A stretch of DNA of 64,000 nt from Prochilodus magdalenae (lineage: Eukaryota > Chordata > Actinopteri > Characiformes > Prochilodontidae): assembly GCA_024036415.1 (NCBI GenBank), contig JAMWET010001367.1, forward strand, positions 1 through 64,000, in the 5' to 3' direction. The notes beneath the pieces were generated by a model. The model was not told where the DNA came from. It ran no database searches and saw only the letters and a list, made by a program, of their open reading frames with translations. Position 1 is the stretch's first letter. Every line of letters starts with the position of its first letter. Of this stretch, positions 1-14,200 are shown piece after piece. The translations under genes were made by a program, and so were the position numbers.

Positions 1-1879
1 ATTGTTTGCGCTGTTGGGAGGAAACCCACGACTCTCGCCACTTCCTTCCACTGACTCGTTCATCTGAGTCGATTCGTGGCTCATCTGTGTAGAAGGGGCT
101 AACGGTTTAGCCGCATCGCATCCGACCATCGTACGAGGCCTGCTACGGTTGGTTGTTGATTGTGTGCGCGTGTGTGTGGGCCCACGTTCATTATTTCTGA
201 ACGAGTGTAAATGGTTTAGAAGTTACAATGTACTGTGTAAATCTTAAAAAACTGCTGTTTGACTTTTGAATATTTTGTATTAACATGTTCGATTTTCCAT
301 CCTATTTTGGAAAGTTTTGGAAATTGTGCATAGTGGGTAATTTTGGGGTCAAGTATTGTTGTGTAGCTGAGACAGTAGGTTTTTGTCTGGGCGCCGCAAT
401 TTGCAAGCCGGACGTTTTACTGTGTTTTGTTTTTTTTTTATTTGTACAAACGTTTGATTTGTTTGCCGTATCTACTTGTCATCTCATGTTAGTTATTATG
501 TGCGGGGGTGCTAAAAAAGAAGCGGGAAGCTCAACCACTCTTTGTTTTAAATTTCCGTGTCTGCGTCTCATTCTTAAGAGACAAAATACAATCCGTCCTG
601 GCTCTGCTATAGATTTGGTAGTTTTCTTCTGTAGTGCTATCTACGCTCTGTCTACCTTTACAATCTTTGAACCACATAGCCCCCCTCCCCTATGTCTTAA
701 CTAGCGTGGTTAGGTGAAGAAGCTGTGTATATAAGCTGAAAAGTGCACTACTTCTACAATTTACTTTGTATTTGTTGAGGGTTATTGGTTTTTCAAAAAG
801 GGTCAGTGATTTGTCCCGTTTTCTTAGGTCTACTTGACTTTAAAAAGTGACACAATTTTAGTTTCTTTTTCATCCATAACAAATGGTAGCAAAACATCAG
901 AAACCTGAAGGTTTTCTATCTGTAAGACATACTCCATTTTTAAGAAACAATGCCAGTATGCTCACGTTGCAATTTGTTTTGCACTTTAGTGTCAGTAGTA
1001 TTTGATCAGACACTCAGCCTCATACAGCCTGCATAAATCCAGAAGGTAAACCTAAAGGAGACCAGCATATGACACTCAAAGAAGCCTACGCTGTATTGAC
1101 TACATGTTGATAACTTTAGTAAGATGGGTGTAAATTGGCTAAATTTGTAGAACTTCGCTGACTGAGACACAGACCGTAAACAAACCCTAACCAAGTCATA
1201 ACATGCCCTTTGACCTTGACATGTGAGTTTAAGTCAAGCAATTTGGGTGATCCTGCCCAGCTGTTAGCTATCTACAGAACTATTGTGACATCGCACCTAC
1301 GGGATCCACTGGTGACAAGCATGATCACGTGAAACCTCTGGGGGTGAGGAAAAACAGCATCCTCGTGGTTATCATGATTGTTTTCCTCGGGCTGACACAG
1401 ACCATCTGTAACGCATTGTTTCCTGTGTGCCATATGGATCAGTTTGTAAGCATGATTCAATCAGACGTACATGATGATTTAAATCCACATCAAAATGTCT
1501 AAATGTATTGATGACAAGAACAAATTAAAGTTTGTATTTGGAAACTGGAAAATCTAGGATATAGGCCTACTTCATTACCTACTTGTTGTATAAATTTAGC
1601 CAACGAGTGTGATAATTCTATACTTGCTCTTCCTGCTCTGGTAGGATCTATGCCGTGTTGACTATAAAATCTCCTATAATGGGTATCAGGTGGGATTATA
1701 AAAAACACTCAAAAAACAAAATAGACTGAATCTGGGGATACACAAACAACCTACATGGGGGGCAGTATTGTTTAAAGATAGAATCATCTTTGTAGATGTG
1801 ATGTCCGTGAGGTGGGAAGACACAATTTGTTTTGAAGCTTCATTGACTAAACTAAAGATTTTTACTTTAAACTAAAAGG
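1..1879. other. No gene seen in left arm, outer part
   Basis: The 139-codon frame at 285-704 is not kept in the partner arm, and its composition (F, C, V rich) looks like translated AT-rich non-coding DNA. Nothing else was recognised. Confidence 0.6.
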
Positions 1880-1922
1880 CTGTGTGTGTGTGGTGAGGTA
1901 TATGGTGTGGGTGTGTGTGTGT
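1880..1922. repeat. (GT)n microsatellite, left arm
   Basis: An interrupted GT run, the partner of the CA run at 26479-26515. The two differ in length and interruptions. Confidence 0.85.
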
Positions 1923-1984
1923 AGGATTGTACAACACTTAAAACAACTCACGCACGATCACGGTAGCATACGACTACGAGGGGA

Positions 1985-2140
1985 AGTGATGACACCATGT
2001 CCTACTTGTTTCATGTCTCACTATCAACGTAAAAAATGCTAGATCACCGGCACTGTGAAGATGACCCACTAGCCATTGGCAGTGTTCTGGTGTATGCGAG
2101 TGGTCGGTATAGAGCAGTTCAGTCAAAGATCCTTGGGGTG
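1985..2140 (-). pseudogene. Tc1-like transposase scrap, left-arm copy
   Basis: This is the noisy reverse-complement counterpart of the scrap at 26310-26445. Read on the minus strand, the phrase for checking a WQ-V-F and GGDD type segment is only partly kept and frames are broken by indels. It is recognisable mainly through its partner. Confidence 0.4.
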
Positions 2141-5100
2141 AATACATATATACAAATGACTGAAGTGTATCAAAATGTCTAACAATCTGTTGGCAGGCCA
2201 CGCCGAGTGATGACAATGTGTGCGATTGCACTTTAAATGTAAAAAGCTTTGAGTATCTGCAAGATGTTAGGAGTTACTCTTGAACACAATAGGTCGAAGA
2301 GTTACTACCCCCTACGCACCTTCTGTAATGCTCCAATATCAGAAAAGACAAAGGTTAAATCTGGGTCTACTGGAAGACAGAACGCATGAATATAATGATG
2401 AACGTATAATGCATTATAAGTTCTTTAATATATTAATAATAATATAAAAAGCACCCAAGCCAAGGTTAATGGGAATCCCACAACAAGTTATCAGTCTTGA
2501 AGGAACTGTTTTATTCATGACATGCGTATGTCGTTGCATTAATGACCAATCATTGACTATAAAAACAAGTTGCTGCTCCTTGCATCTTAAACTGTCCATA
2601 ACTGCTCAGCAGCGAGAGTCATAAGTTACCAACAGAATTACAGCCATTTTGACAACTTCACTATCTAAATTTCGTCCTCACGTCATATGTTTTTCACTGA
2701 CAATAATCCTTTGCCCTCAATAATAGGGGTCAGGTATGAGTCCAGGTGCTCTATAAGATCCCAAAACGAATGAACACAGTTTAAACAAGAGGATAAATAA
2801 TGGTGGGACATTGTCGATGGCGCCCAGTCGCATTTATTTGGTTCACAGTTCCATCGTTGTGATGAATTACATTGCCTTTGTGATATACAATAACAATTAC
2901 TGTCAAATCAGACACCCACCGCTTGTTCGCTTAACCACGTCGACTAAATACAAGATGTCAGGCGGAGAGCCTACCCCAAGAGAGGCCAAGTGCCACACGT
3001 AGTGATAACAATAGGTGGAACATGCGGCTTGTTTAAATGTAGGCGGCTGATCTGGGGCTTAAGGTGACTACTGGAGTAATCATAAGTCTAGGTGGAAGTG
3101 GTGGGTCAGAGACGGGATTGACAAAAATACGGCCGATGCTCGGCCTCATGCGTCTCGCCAGAGAGAAAGGCAGGATAAGCCGGATCGGGCCGGGCCGAAA
3201 GTCTCACAACGCAGGCAAATAAAAAGTGGCCATCAGCTGAGTGGACTGGCCGGAGGAGGACTGTGACGTCAACTGATAGCAGGACTTTCTTCTGCACTTC
3301 AATTACCATTAGACCGAAAAGAGAGATAGACGCCAGCCTGTGCCCCAGTCCTGTAGCTGCGGTGCACAACAGCCCTTTATTTCTACCCCCCTTCAGTCTG
3401 CGGCTGTTGTCTCTCAAATTCCACGGTTGGGGAGCCATTTGAGCAAAGTTGTGCTCGTTATGAAAGGCGTGCCATGTTGTGAAAAGTGGCAGGCGGAAGC
3501 AGGAAAGCAACCATTGTTATCATACCTCCTCTGCTAGCAGTACCTCACTCAAGGACAAACGGACGCAGATGGTCTGATATAGGGCCCAGAATTCAACCAT
3601 GCACGCACAAGGTCTCATAGCAGAGTTACAACCTGCCATAGTCTACAACACCAACCCAGCATTGCTGCATGGAGAATTACAGAAATTTATCACACAGCTT
3701 AATTAACCAATGATTCCTGCTTCGGTAAACTGGCGCACACACTATTTCAGACATACAAATTTGTATATGTCCTGATACAAAAAGAATTAGAACGGTAACA
3801 ATAGGAAATACACACACATTCCACAGCACAATTATGCCAGGTTCACCATAGAGTGCATATGTATTGAAACGAAGCCTAACACATTGTACAAATCATATCA
3901 GTGTGTAGATCCAGAGCAACATTACTTTATCTAGTCCTAATTGTATCGAATCAAGCCTTAAAAAAAAGCAGTGTTACACATACATTCCCTTTAACACGAT
4001 GTGATTGCAACCAGTTTTGCCTCCAAAATAATAGACAATAGACCTCTCACAAAAGTGCAAAATGAGAAACTTGATAGTCATGCAACATTAGCATCACTAT
4101 AAATTAGTTATGTTTTGTAAATGTGCTACACCATCACACAATGTGCTGATTACAGCATGACTATTCATGGACACAAAATATGCCACTTCGTGCGACACAC
4201 CAGTCGTATGTTATTAACAAAAAATGCTATATGTGTTCGACGCACCATACTTTTTGTTATGTTTTTATTCCTTTTTCTATTTCTCTCCATTTGTTATTAT
4301 CATTTCTTGCATTTTTACTCAAAAGCATAAATATAACTAAATATTCGCATAGCTCTAGTGCCACTTTATTGTTGAACCCTCTAATCCTGAACTCTTTCTT
4401 GTTTTGGCTGTATAATTCATAGTGAAGAAACACATTTGAGAGAGAACCTGTAATGAAATGCTCCTGGGCCATTAAACACTCAAGCATTCACACAACAGAT
4501 TACCACCAGATCTATGTAAATATAGGCCTCTCAATCTTTACAATACCTGGCTAAGATATTTATATGGAGTTATGAACCAGACAACAGTCTCTTAATTATC
4601 GTTGTATTACATGACCTCGTCCATCTACCACACAATGTGAACAGGTAGGGGGCCTAAGACCTGTAGTAGCGCCACGAAAAGCCTCTGAGTGCCGTGTAGT
4701 GATACCTGGTGATCTATGTATAAAGTATATACACAGGTATATCATAAAGTTAGTTTTCTAATTGGCGTGATTAAAAAAACGATATTAAATAGGGGTTCCT
4801 TTTTTCCATGTACTGACTGTCGTGTGGATCTTTAAACCCTTTGTCTATATACACACATAAAAGGTATGCTAAATTGAGTGTTTTTGTGATATGAGCCCCC
4901 TGAACTTGACTCTTAGCACAGGAGAACCAACAAAAAATGATCCTGAGATGAGCAAAGGCAAAGCACGGACCGATCATCGTGATTCAAGCTTCATTAGCAT
5001 GAAAACAAAACGTTTCCCCTCTAAATACAAATCTCAGCTATTTACCACTCCACAGCTTCTTGCAAGGCCAGGAATGCATGTATTGTTGCCATACAATCCC

Positions 5101-7294
5101 GAACTTAGACCTCTGCTTCTGTCCTTATACTGTGCAGAGGGAGTGACAAGCAAGCGTGCGGACTGCAAAAACACATAAACAGAAAGCCACTTCTTGGTTA
5201 GATTAAGGTACAGCAAACCAATATGGTAGTATCACTTGCGAGTAGATGAGGAGCGAGAATTATAGGGGAATGTAAAGACAAGGAAGGAATCGAAACGCTG
5301 GAAGCGAGCGATATTTGATAAGTTTGGTGCGAGGATGAGGCCTGACGCCAGACAACAGAACACAGCGTGGCAAAATTTATTTTCAGCACCACCAGGACCA
5401 GTTAAAAATTATTCACTCTCTCACGCCGTGCGGCCGCCAAATCCATCTCCAACGGTGGGAGTCCATCAGGAAGTATGATGGCTCTTCTGTATTTTGCTGT
5501 TATTGTGGCCAATCTACAGCGCTGTGAGTTACTTTTTGGAAGGCCCGCGACTTAATTTTTCCAAGTAATTAGGAAAAGCCATTGAAGAGATGAGAAGTTG
5601 ATGCATTGCCCGCCAAGCACTTTTTTTTTTGTCCTTGCGTGTGTTTGGCTCAGTCTTACAGTATATCGTAGTTGGCCATGGTAGGACACCTCGAGTGCAC
5701 TACATCACTGGATACGAATCTGCCGTCCGTGTCGTCCTGCGATCTCGCCATTCGGAGTAGCGGGTTCTGGGTATGGCACCTGCCAACTCTTAAGCTGATA
5801 CACTACATCTGATGCAGTGAAATACGGTTCATAGACATATACTACTCTCCATGCTATTGGTGAATTGTCGCCATGGTGTGGTCTCTAAGGTGTGTACTGA
5901 GTCAGAGGTTACTACTGCAGGTGCGTTGTAGAGTAGGGGGAGGGGAGTTTCAGAGAGCATGGGAATGCATATATGGTAATTGTGAGATATGGTTGAGTGG
6001 CACAGCACTAACCTCTTAAGTGTGCATTGGAGTGTCATTAAGTGGCACATCGTCATGTGGTGAGATGAAACAGAATCATACATAGTCACAAATTCACAAG
6101 CAGAGGAAAACAGATGCATCAAAGACCAGACCGAGAGCAGTTTTGTAGTTCAGGCTACTACTTCACATGTAATCAAAGTCAAGTGAGAGTCACAATACAA
6201 GCGAAACTGTATAAGGTGGGGACACGTAAGCAAGACCTCTGTAGACATCTGTAAAGTTTCCTCACAAATCACTTGTAGCAAGAAGAAGGATGGGTCTGAT
6301 CCACTATACGGGGCGTGTTCACAGTAGGCATTCTCTATGTTACCACCGTTCGAAGTTGATGCGATGTAGTGTTTAGCTATCTGAGATTTAGCAAAGATAA
6401 CGGCTTTAATGTTCTTCATAGGTGCGTTTAGTAAGAAAATGGCATACAGTAGAGAACATTTCAAACACTTGAAGCATTTGATTTAACAACGCCCCATTGC
6501 CCTCATTAAAGGATTCTTCCCGATTGATGGAGACTGTGTCGTAGTTCTGTCTTCTATATAGACCCTCTTTTGACAAAGGTTCAATATAGCCATCAGAAAA
6601 GTCCTCATGACTGATCCCAAATTGTCATGTAATACGTGTTGTAATGTGTGGGTGAGCTGTGAATAGAAAAATTGTTCTACTTATACTAAGATTAGTTTGG
6701 CTTGAACTAACAAATCGCACATTAGAGCCCACCTCTTTAAGATGCATAACTTCAACCTCTACAAAATGCTAGACATCACAATCGCAAGACTGAGTATACT
6801 TTGTTGCTATCATGACAGTTTAATTATCTTGACAAGTGATGATTGAGAATGATATCATCCACACACTTTAGCACAACCATAACGGAGCCTAATTACGGGT
6901 TGTGTTAGGGGTCATTTTTGAAGGATTCTCGCTGGTAAAAGCGAGATTCTTACATTCACCCCTGTGAGTGGACAAAAAACATTAAATTATTACCACTACT
7001 GATGATATAATTGAGAAGTCTTCTGCTGCTCCAAATTGTATCAAAAGCACAATGTGAAGTCCAACAAAAATGGTCCAAAATTAATTGTCAATAAATCCAC
7101 GTGGGGTGGGGGGTGGCTAAAAGTTGTAGAATGTATTCCCTTCACATTTAGTTTTGTTGTTGGAGATACAAAAATTTGTTTTTACACCAGCAGCTAGTAA
7201 ACAGTTTGTAGCATGTTTTGTTTAGAATATTTAAGAATAATTTAAGTTTTTGGTTTCAATATAGTTCCACTATAGTTACAAGTCAAACGTTTTA
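2141..7294. other. No gene seen; patches resembling conserved non-coding DNA, badly noisy
   Basis: The stretch is the noisy partner of 22000-26300. The 4860-5830 part pairs with 23160-23990 but carries many extra bases; 5650-5830 is so altered that pairing is almost lost. No frame survives in both arms. Confidence 0.55.
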
Positions 7295-7690
7295 CAAGGT
7301 GGCGCCCAGGAGGGTGGCGCTGTCGCTCTCTCAGGCAGAGGCAGGGTTTTGAATTCTTCGTCGTGAGGGCATCTACAGGGTCTGTTCTTGGTGGAAGTTT
7401 TTGCATGGTCTCCTTGTGTCTGTGTGGGTTTCCCTGAAGAGTGTTCCGGGTTTCCTCCACAACAAAGCAACGCACGAGACATGAAGCCAGAGTGGAACTG
7501 GAGATGCTAAATTGACCTCCTAGGATGTGAGTGTATGTCTGTATTGTCTGTGATGAACATCGTGTGTGCCTGCGATGATGTGGTTGGCTGACCTGGCCAG
7601 GGGTTGTTTTCCTTCCATTCTAGCCAATGAATGCTCGGCAAATGCATCCAGAAAACCCCGACGACCCAGACTGGACTAAAGTGCGTTGAG
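7295..7690 (+). mobile_element. tRNA-derived SINE, left-arm copy with many insertions
   Basis: This is the same SINE as at 21648-21999, in the opposite orientation. The typical fish SINE body phrase (GTTTGCATGGTCTCC, then CGTGGGTTTCC-like, then CCAATGAATGCT) is recognisable but stretched by extra bases: the TGTGGAGTTTGCATG phrase appears as GGTGGAAGTTTTTGCATG. The copy is about 396 nt against about 352 in the other arm. The extra bases lie where the family pattern does not have them. Confidence 0.85.
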
Positions 7691-7832
7691 AGACGAAATT
7701 GAGGTTATAACACGTAATAACTAATTGTCTAATTGTTTAAACAATTAACTTGTCGTAAAAGTAATGCCATAGAACCAAAAAAACACTACTTGGTTCTTAA
7801 ACAGGACACTTCAATTAATGTATCTTTTAATA

Positions 7833-7876
7833 TATATAATATACTATATATATATATAGTATATATATATATAAAT
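7833..7876. repeat. (TA)n microsatellite, left arm
   Basis: Interrupted TA run next to the SINE; partner of 21476-21519. Confidence 0.9.
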
Positions 7877-10800
7877 GGGAAATAAAAACTACAAAACTAT
7901 CCTTTCCCACAATTTGGGCGTCACTGGCAAGGTTTTTAGCATCCGTGAGCTGGAAAGCATAGTTTACATAGTGAGGTTTAGGAAATTTAAGCTAGCTCAT
8001 TTAAGGTATCCTCCCCCCTCTTCTCCCCCAGTGATAAAAAAAAAAAAAGTCAAATGAAAATGCAACCCAAAGGGTTCAAAATGCAAATTCAAAAGGATTC
8101 CTGAGGCCTGGTATATGTCCAAGCCCAAGACCGTACAGCTGGATCAAAACCTTATTCGCACTCAAACCCACATGAGGGCTACTGAACAGAGAGTCCTTCA
8201 CTGGACACTGGATGGAGTACCCAGTAGATCCTTCATTTATAGACCTGCAGTTCTATGTGTCCAATTTTCTTCAATGTCAAAGATTCCAAAAGCTCCAGCC
8301 TGTCGTCTGGCACGTCACTACTGTTTTGGTGTCTGGACCCAATCCGAATGCAGCTTGGCAAGCTTAGGAAATAACTGTTTTCAGGCTAAACAATTTTACA
8401 ATTCCCTGGCCACCAAATCCCAGCTATTTGGATTCAGGCAATTGTTCCGAGTGGGTGCTTTAGTGGTTGACGGAATGCAAACATCGAAGGCTACGGTTTC
8501 CAAACCTCATAAAACATGGCTCCAAAACTATACCACCGTACCTACATGTATTAAGGCTCAAAGTAGAGTCCAAAATTGAACTGGCTTGCTGTTTTCCACT
8601 CTTTGCTGTACAAAATGATGCATTATTTTAACACAGAGTACAGCTTTCTCCTGATACCTCTGAATGGCATAAACGTCTAATATCTGAAAGTCTGTTTTCC
8701 TGAACTTTATAGGCATTTACCTCATCACACAGCCCAACCCCCGAGGTTTTACCAAGTAGAAATGGATAGCCTTCAAGCAAATGTTTGCTAAATTTTTACA
8801 TTCCTGTATGCTTTTCTAGGGTTAACTTTTAAGCCAAAAAGGTTTTTTTAGGTTATTCTTAAAATATTAAACACCATTAAAAGTGTGTAGACACTTCAGC
8901 TCATGTAAACTTTCCATGAAACATCAGTGACCTTAAACATGGGACTTTCTGCATTTTTGCCTTTGCTGCAGTAACACTACTCTGGAAAGAATTTACACTA
9001 GCTGATGATTGATTGCATTCAGCAAATACAGTGTTAGTGTAATTAGGGTGATTGGTTGTGGATCACAAACTCCACTCCAGTTCATGTCAAAGGATTTCCA
9101 TAGAGAGGTCTATAAATTCTAAACCGAAAGGAACACTGACATTTTAAAAATGTGAAAAAAATTACCAGTAAAATTTGGCAAAATAACTAATTTGGGTTTA
9201 TGCTGTGCACAAAAAAACAAGGTGTTTTATCAAGTTGTTCGTGTAGCTAAAGCTGAAATGTGCATTATATCCACACAATAGAAACTGGGGTTCGAAGCGG
9301 GGCATAGGCGGGACTGCTTTTCTCAATTGTGGAACTATAACTTTCAACAAGTGACTCCGATATTGCCCGTTTTGGGCAGTTACAGACTACAGATGTTAGG
9401 GATGGAATAAAATATTAACTATCCTACTGCAGGTACAATGCAAAAAGATGCTTAGGTTTTGGCTAAGCTTTTACACCCAGTTCGATATACAACAAATTAT
9501 ATTAACAGTATTGATATTTAACAATAATGGTTGCTGCAGAGATTGCTGGGCACGTAGCAACGTAGAAAATACTCACATCTCACTAGAAGCTAAGAAAAGC
9601 AACATTTTGAGATTTTATATTATATATATTATTATAATGCCACATACTAAGACTAATATGTATGGCATGGACGTTAAAACATTATATCTATAAAATGCTC
9701 ATAACATGTTATGCTGGTTTTTGTGGGCGAGGACAACTTCTTACCATTTGAATTGCAGACCCCTGCCCTAAACAGATGCTAAGTTTAGTGACCTATCCTT
9801 TCTCATTCATTTTTCAACCTCCTCTGCTTTATAAAGTATGGTTTGCTTAGCCCCATTAATCCACATGTTCAAACAGTACACTGACACCTTTATTATGAAG
9901 TCCCGTCTGTTTAATGTAATTCTGTTCGGTTTAGTTTTTAGCCTATATCTTGTATCCCCACTAGCAAAACACACAGTTTTTAGGGTCCAGTACATTGTTT
10001 TTGTTTTCACTACTACTTCAGAGGCTTGTGCTGCCCACCAGCCTGGATAGTTGATTGGTAATGTTCAGTGGCACTATGCAGTTCCCAGGCCTTTTCTCAT
10101 AGGACATTCTAATGGAGCAATTTACATTCTGGAAAGCTCATGCAAGAGGTGAGTGCACCATCACCACGCCCCCTTTTATCAATCTCTGATGTAGCTGTAG
10201 GTTCCTAAACGCCTGGAGAGGTTTCTAAGGACAATTCCGGAACTAGATAATACTTTCACCTAGCTTATTACTGACGCTAAACTTATACATGTTGATTAAT
10301 GGAGGACATTCTACAGTTTGTAGTAGTCCACAACGCAGGTGTCTGATATTCATACTTTTCAGGAAGTCGTATTGGGTTTATCAACTGACCGCCAATCACC
10401 ATTAAGCATATATGATCGGCCTTGTAGTTGTCTAGGGATTCTCAATACTCACCTCTGATATGAACCTTCCTGCTTGAATAATCAAGGTAAAGGCATTGAT
10501 ACACTACATTTTTCCTAGGTACAGGAAGGCTCATATATAACGGCTTTCTCCAAGTACACTCTTAAAAAGGAAATGTTCTACGTGGTTTATGGGTACGCGC
10601 TTTTTGTGCTTTCATGCAAGGATGGGCGATAGTAAGCAGAAGATATCACCAATACCCCAAAAAAACGTCCCTTTGTTTAAGAACTTTGGGGTTCAATGAC
10701 TGAGAGAAACCTCAGCACGAGTCATGCCAGCGAAACCATCAGCGAAGAACGCACAAATCAATTAAAACATAGCTAATTGTGTTCTCTGCCTAATGAAGTG

Positions 10801-11182
10801 AAAATTCTAATGTTTTTCCCTCCACCTTGTGATGTTTCACTTCTGAAATACAGTGTTTAGGGAGGGCCTCTGAGCTATAGCAGAGCATTTTTGCACAAAG
10901 ATAGGTTGTGGTGGCAACAACAAGATCTTACTGGTTCGCTATTGTATATTTCTGCTGTCGCTGTGTGCAACAACAAGGTCATCCGCCCAAAAACAATAAG
11001 AAGTATTTTGACACCGAAAGGCAAAAGGTAAAGGTAAGGTTAGGTTAGACCAAAGTTGAAACCTAAACGATGTATTAAACAGAAGTTGCGCATCCATCAC
11101 AACACCATACTAAAGAGGCAAAATTCTGAGTAGCTGGACCAAGCTAATTTTGAAGAGACAAATCCAGGATTAAGGTGCAAAA

Positions 11183-11240
11183 ATAGTATTATTATATTAT
11201 TATTATTATAAATTGTATATTATTCATTGAGCATTATTAT
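11183..11240. repeat. (TTA)n-rich stretch, left arm
   Basis: Imperfect ATT repeats; partner of 18030-18075 in the right arm. Confidence 0.75.
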
Positions 11241-14200
11241 ACAGAGCAGGCAGACCGAAGGCACTTGGACTACAAGGCTAAAGTCTGAAACACTACAGCC
11301 ATGGGTTTCGATGGAGGCTACCTGAGCATTTTAACCTTTTAGATGGCATGATGTATGCTCGAATTTATGGCTAAATCTACACTTCAAAATATTAATTGCA
11401 TAATAGAAACTAAAACTTGCAGGCAGCCCAAACATAAACACATAGAAAATTAAATCCTAGGTTAAAAAGAGGTTAAAGAGGTTAAGACAATGGTTTGAGT
11501 TCAAGATTTGTACTTAAATCTATGTTAACTTAATTATGACAATTGATATACTTTATATATTCAGAGTGTGTATGCCAATTATTATAGTTTGGCTTTGATC
11601 TATTTGGCGGAAATTGCCACAAATTTATCGAAACGTTGCATGCCTATGGAAGTACAGACATGACCCAGAGATAAATAAAGCTCCTTCCGTGTTCAGCTTT
11701 CTTACAAACCCCCCTGTTTTTTACACCATAGTGGCAAAGATTGAACTGATCTTACTCCAAATGCTGGTAACTTTATGTAGATACGATAGGTTATGTAGTG
11801 CGCTAGCAGCAATGCTTGTTTAATTCTTATCATAGAACCAGAAAGCTATCCGCCTCTGGCGGCATCGTGTGGGGTTGTGTCCGGACTGCGTTTATTTTGT
11901 ATTATGTACTGACAGCATTGGTGAAACACAAGAATGGCTGAGACATTGGTTGATGGATGGTGGCACCACAGCTGGTGCCATGGATTCAAAAAAGCCACTG
12001 TTCTATTGAAAGGGGATTCTTTCAACAATTGGTCCTGACCCACTTCACTTACACAGTCTAGCATCCAGGGACCAGATCCTTTGCTTGTTGGTGGTGAGCA
12101 GCTCGTCATGGCTGCACAACAAAGAATCAGAACACTATTGGATTCGATTGCAGTCACTTTTCTGGGAGCCAAGTTTAGCACATTTTGTTAGACACTTTGC
12201 TTTATCTGTTTGGTCTGTTAACAGATAAAGCTCAGGTGGCTACTATTTTTGCAAACTTGCCGTTTAACAGTGGCACATGGCCAATTGCAGATCAACACAT
12301 CCAAAGTTTCGCAGGGAATTCTCTCTGGTGTGAACAGCACACCAGTCGATAATGAGTCACCCTCCCACCAAGGAGAGCCAAGGATGTCGGCCCTATCGCG
12401 GTGCTGACTCAGTGTTCAGGAGCACGTGTGAAAGCCCCCTACTTCAGTCGGCATAGAATATAGTTGCATTGACGGGTAGGACAGTTGTTAATGTTAGTGG
12501 GTGGATGTTCGTCAGCCAAACTTTCGATATGCTTTTAGCTGAATGAGTATGCGGTCATGACTCACAATAGGTGTGATATCGACATGCGATATGACTGTTG
12601 TAAAGAAGTCAAACAAAAAAAATATAATAACTCTATTTGCTACAACCATTTCAGTTAAGTGGTGCTCAACTCAAAAAATTACTTTAGATAAAAATACATT
12701 TTTTAGATGCAAGGTTGTTAAAATTATTTTAAACTAATCTTTCGTCTGGTCCGGCCAAAATACACAACAATACACCCATATACTACAAAGGTGATAACGA
12801 AAACTTTAGTTATGTTTGATCTAAAATCATATTTTCCCGAATAAATAAAGTTACAATGATGGTACACACTAAATGATCTTTTTCCCTGTTCACGCTTCAC
12901 ATTCAGAGTACAGCTCATTAGTAGAGTAGATCATAGGTGACCAGTTTGCGATTTGGCATCTGACAGTCTAGTAATTGTCAGTGAGGGATTCGGCAGGTGA
13001 AACTTCGTGACATGCTACTGTACCTAGCTTGCAAAGAAATTTATGATTTTGGTTATGTGCACGATAATCAATTGTTGCTTCTTTAACTGATGAAATGTGA
13101 AAAGCTAGAAAGAGTTTCAGTGTGAATTCCCGTTTAAGCTGCATCAGAGCTCACACGAGTGGTATGTTCTTAAGGACAGGATTTAAGTTGGAGGTATCCA
13201 GAGCATATATGTATTAAGCTACACACACTCTTGACAGGCTTTGTCAAACTGCCTAGTACAATGTGACCGCAGTTTGATGTTACTTATTCACACTCGTCGT
13301 GTCTGGAACTCCTCCGTGAAAATGCTACAGTAATGTTTTATAGTAAAGTTTTATATGACCATCTTCGAGATCTTCTTATTCAACATAGTCCTTTTGGTGT
13401 GGATATATTTTCAATGCTCACTACATTTTCCTTTCTTCGGGTGGGTGGAAAAAGAGACCCATTTTGTTGGTTATTAAACGTTTTGTACTGATGCTCATGT
13501 TAAGGAATGTAGAATGTGATTCTACTGCTATAAGCCCCAACAGTTATGAGTGTCCAATACAACCTTGTTGTGGATTCAAAGGACCATCGTAGATTCCACA
13601 ACACCTGGGACGCCATTTGGGCGGAAAATGACTTTTGTATCACTGGCACAACGAAATGATCAGAACGCCACTGGAGACCATTTAATTGATCAGAATCAAT
13701 CATAAACCTGTAACCTGTTGTGCATAATCAGTGACCTATTCAAGGTCAACATGATTTTCCTTTGTGGGGGGACGAGGGTCAGCTTATTAGCACGGATATG
13801 AGTAATGTCCTCTGAGCAAAGCTAAGCATAGCAGTTTGCATAATCACAGGTGGGGTTTTGGGAGTTGGGAGGTTTACGATATTGATTGGTACGTGAAATA
13901 TTATTGGCGTCTAATATTTTTTCCTCTCTCCACGTGGTGCACAGGGATTGTAGCCGCACAAAACAGAAGATAAGTTTTTTGAGCCAGGCAATATGTCAGT
14001 AGTGGTGGTATGAGAATGGTGCTTTAAATATTATCTGGGACATGGGCTACATAAGGTAAAGAGATTCTGGACTGACTTTTGTGCGTGTACTTTTCTGTTA
14101 GGAAGATTCTGAGTCTGTTTTATTGACTTCATAAAATATGAAAACCTAACTAGCTGCCTAAAGCCTGTTTATTTGCAGGGGTGTATTGCACAACGAACAG

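Noticed and set aside
285..704. 139-codon open frame in the left arm
   Set aside because: The partner sequence in the right arm has several frame-shifting differences, and no motif is visible.
8115..8579. 154-codon open frame
   Set aside because: Not open in the matching right-arm DNA (20840-21300); lies in noisy palindrome sequence; no family recognised.
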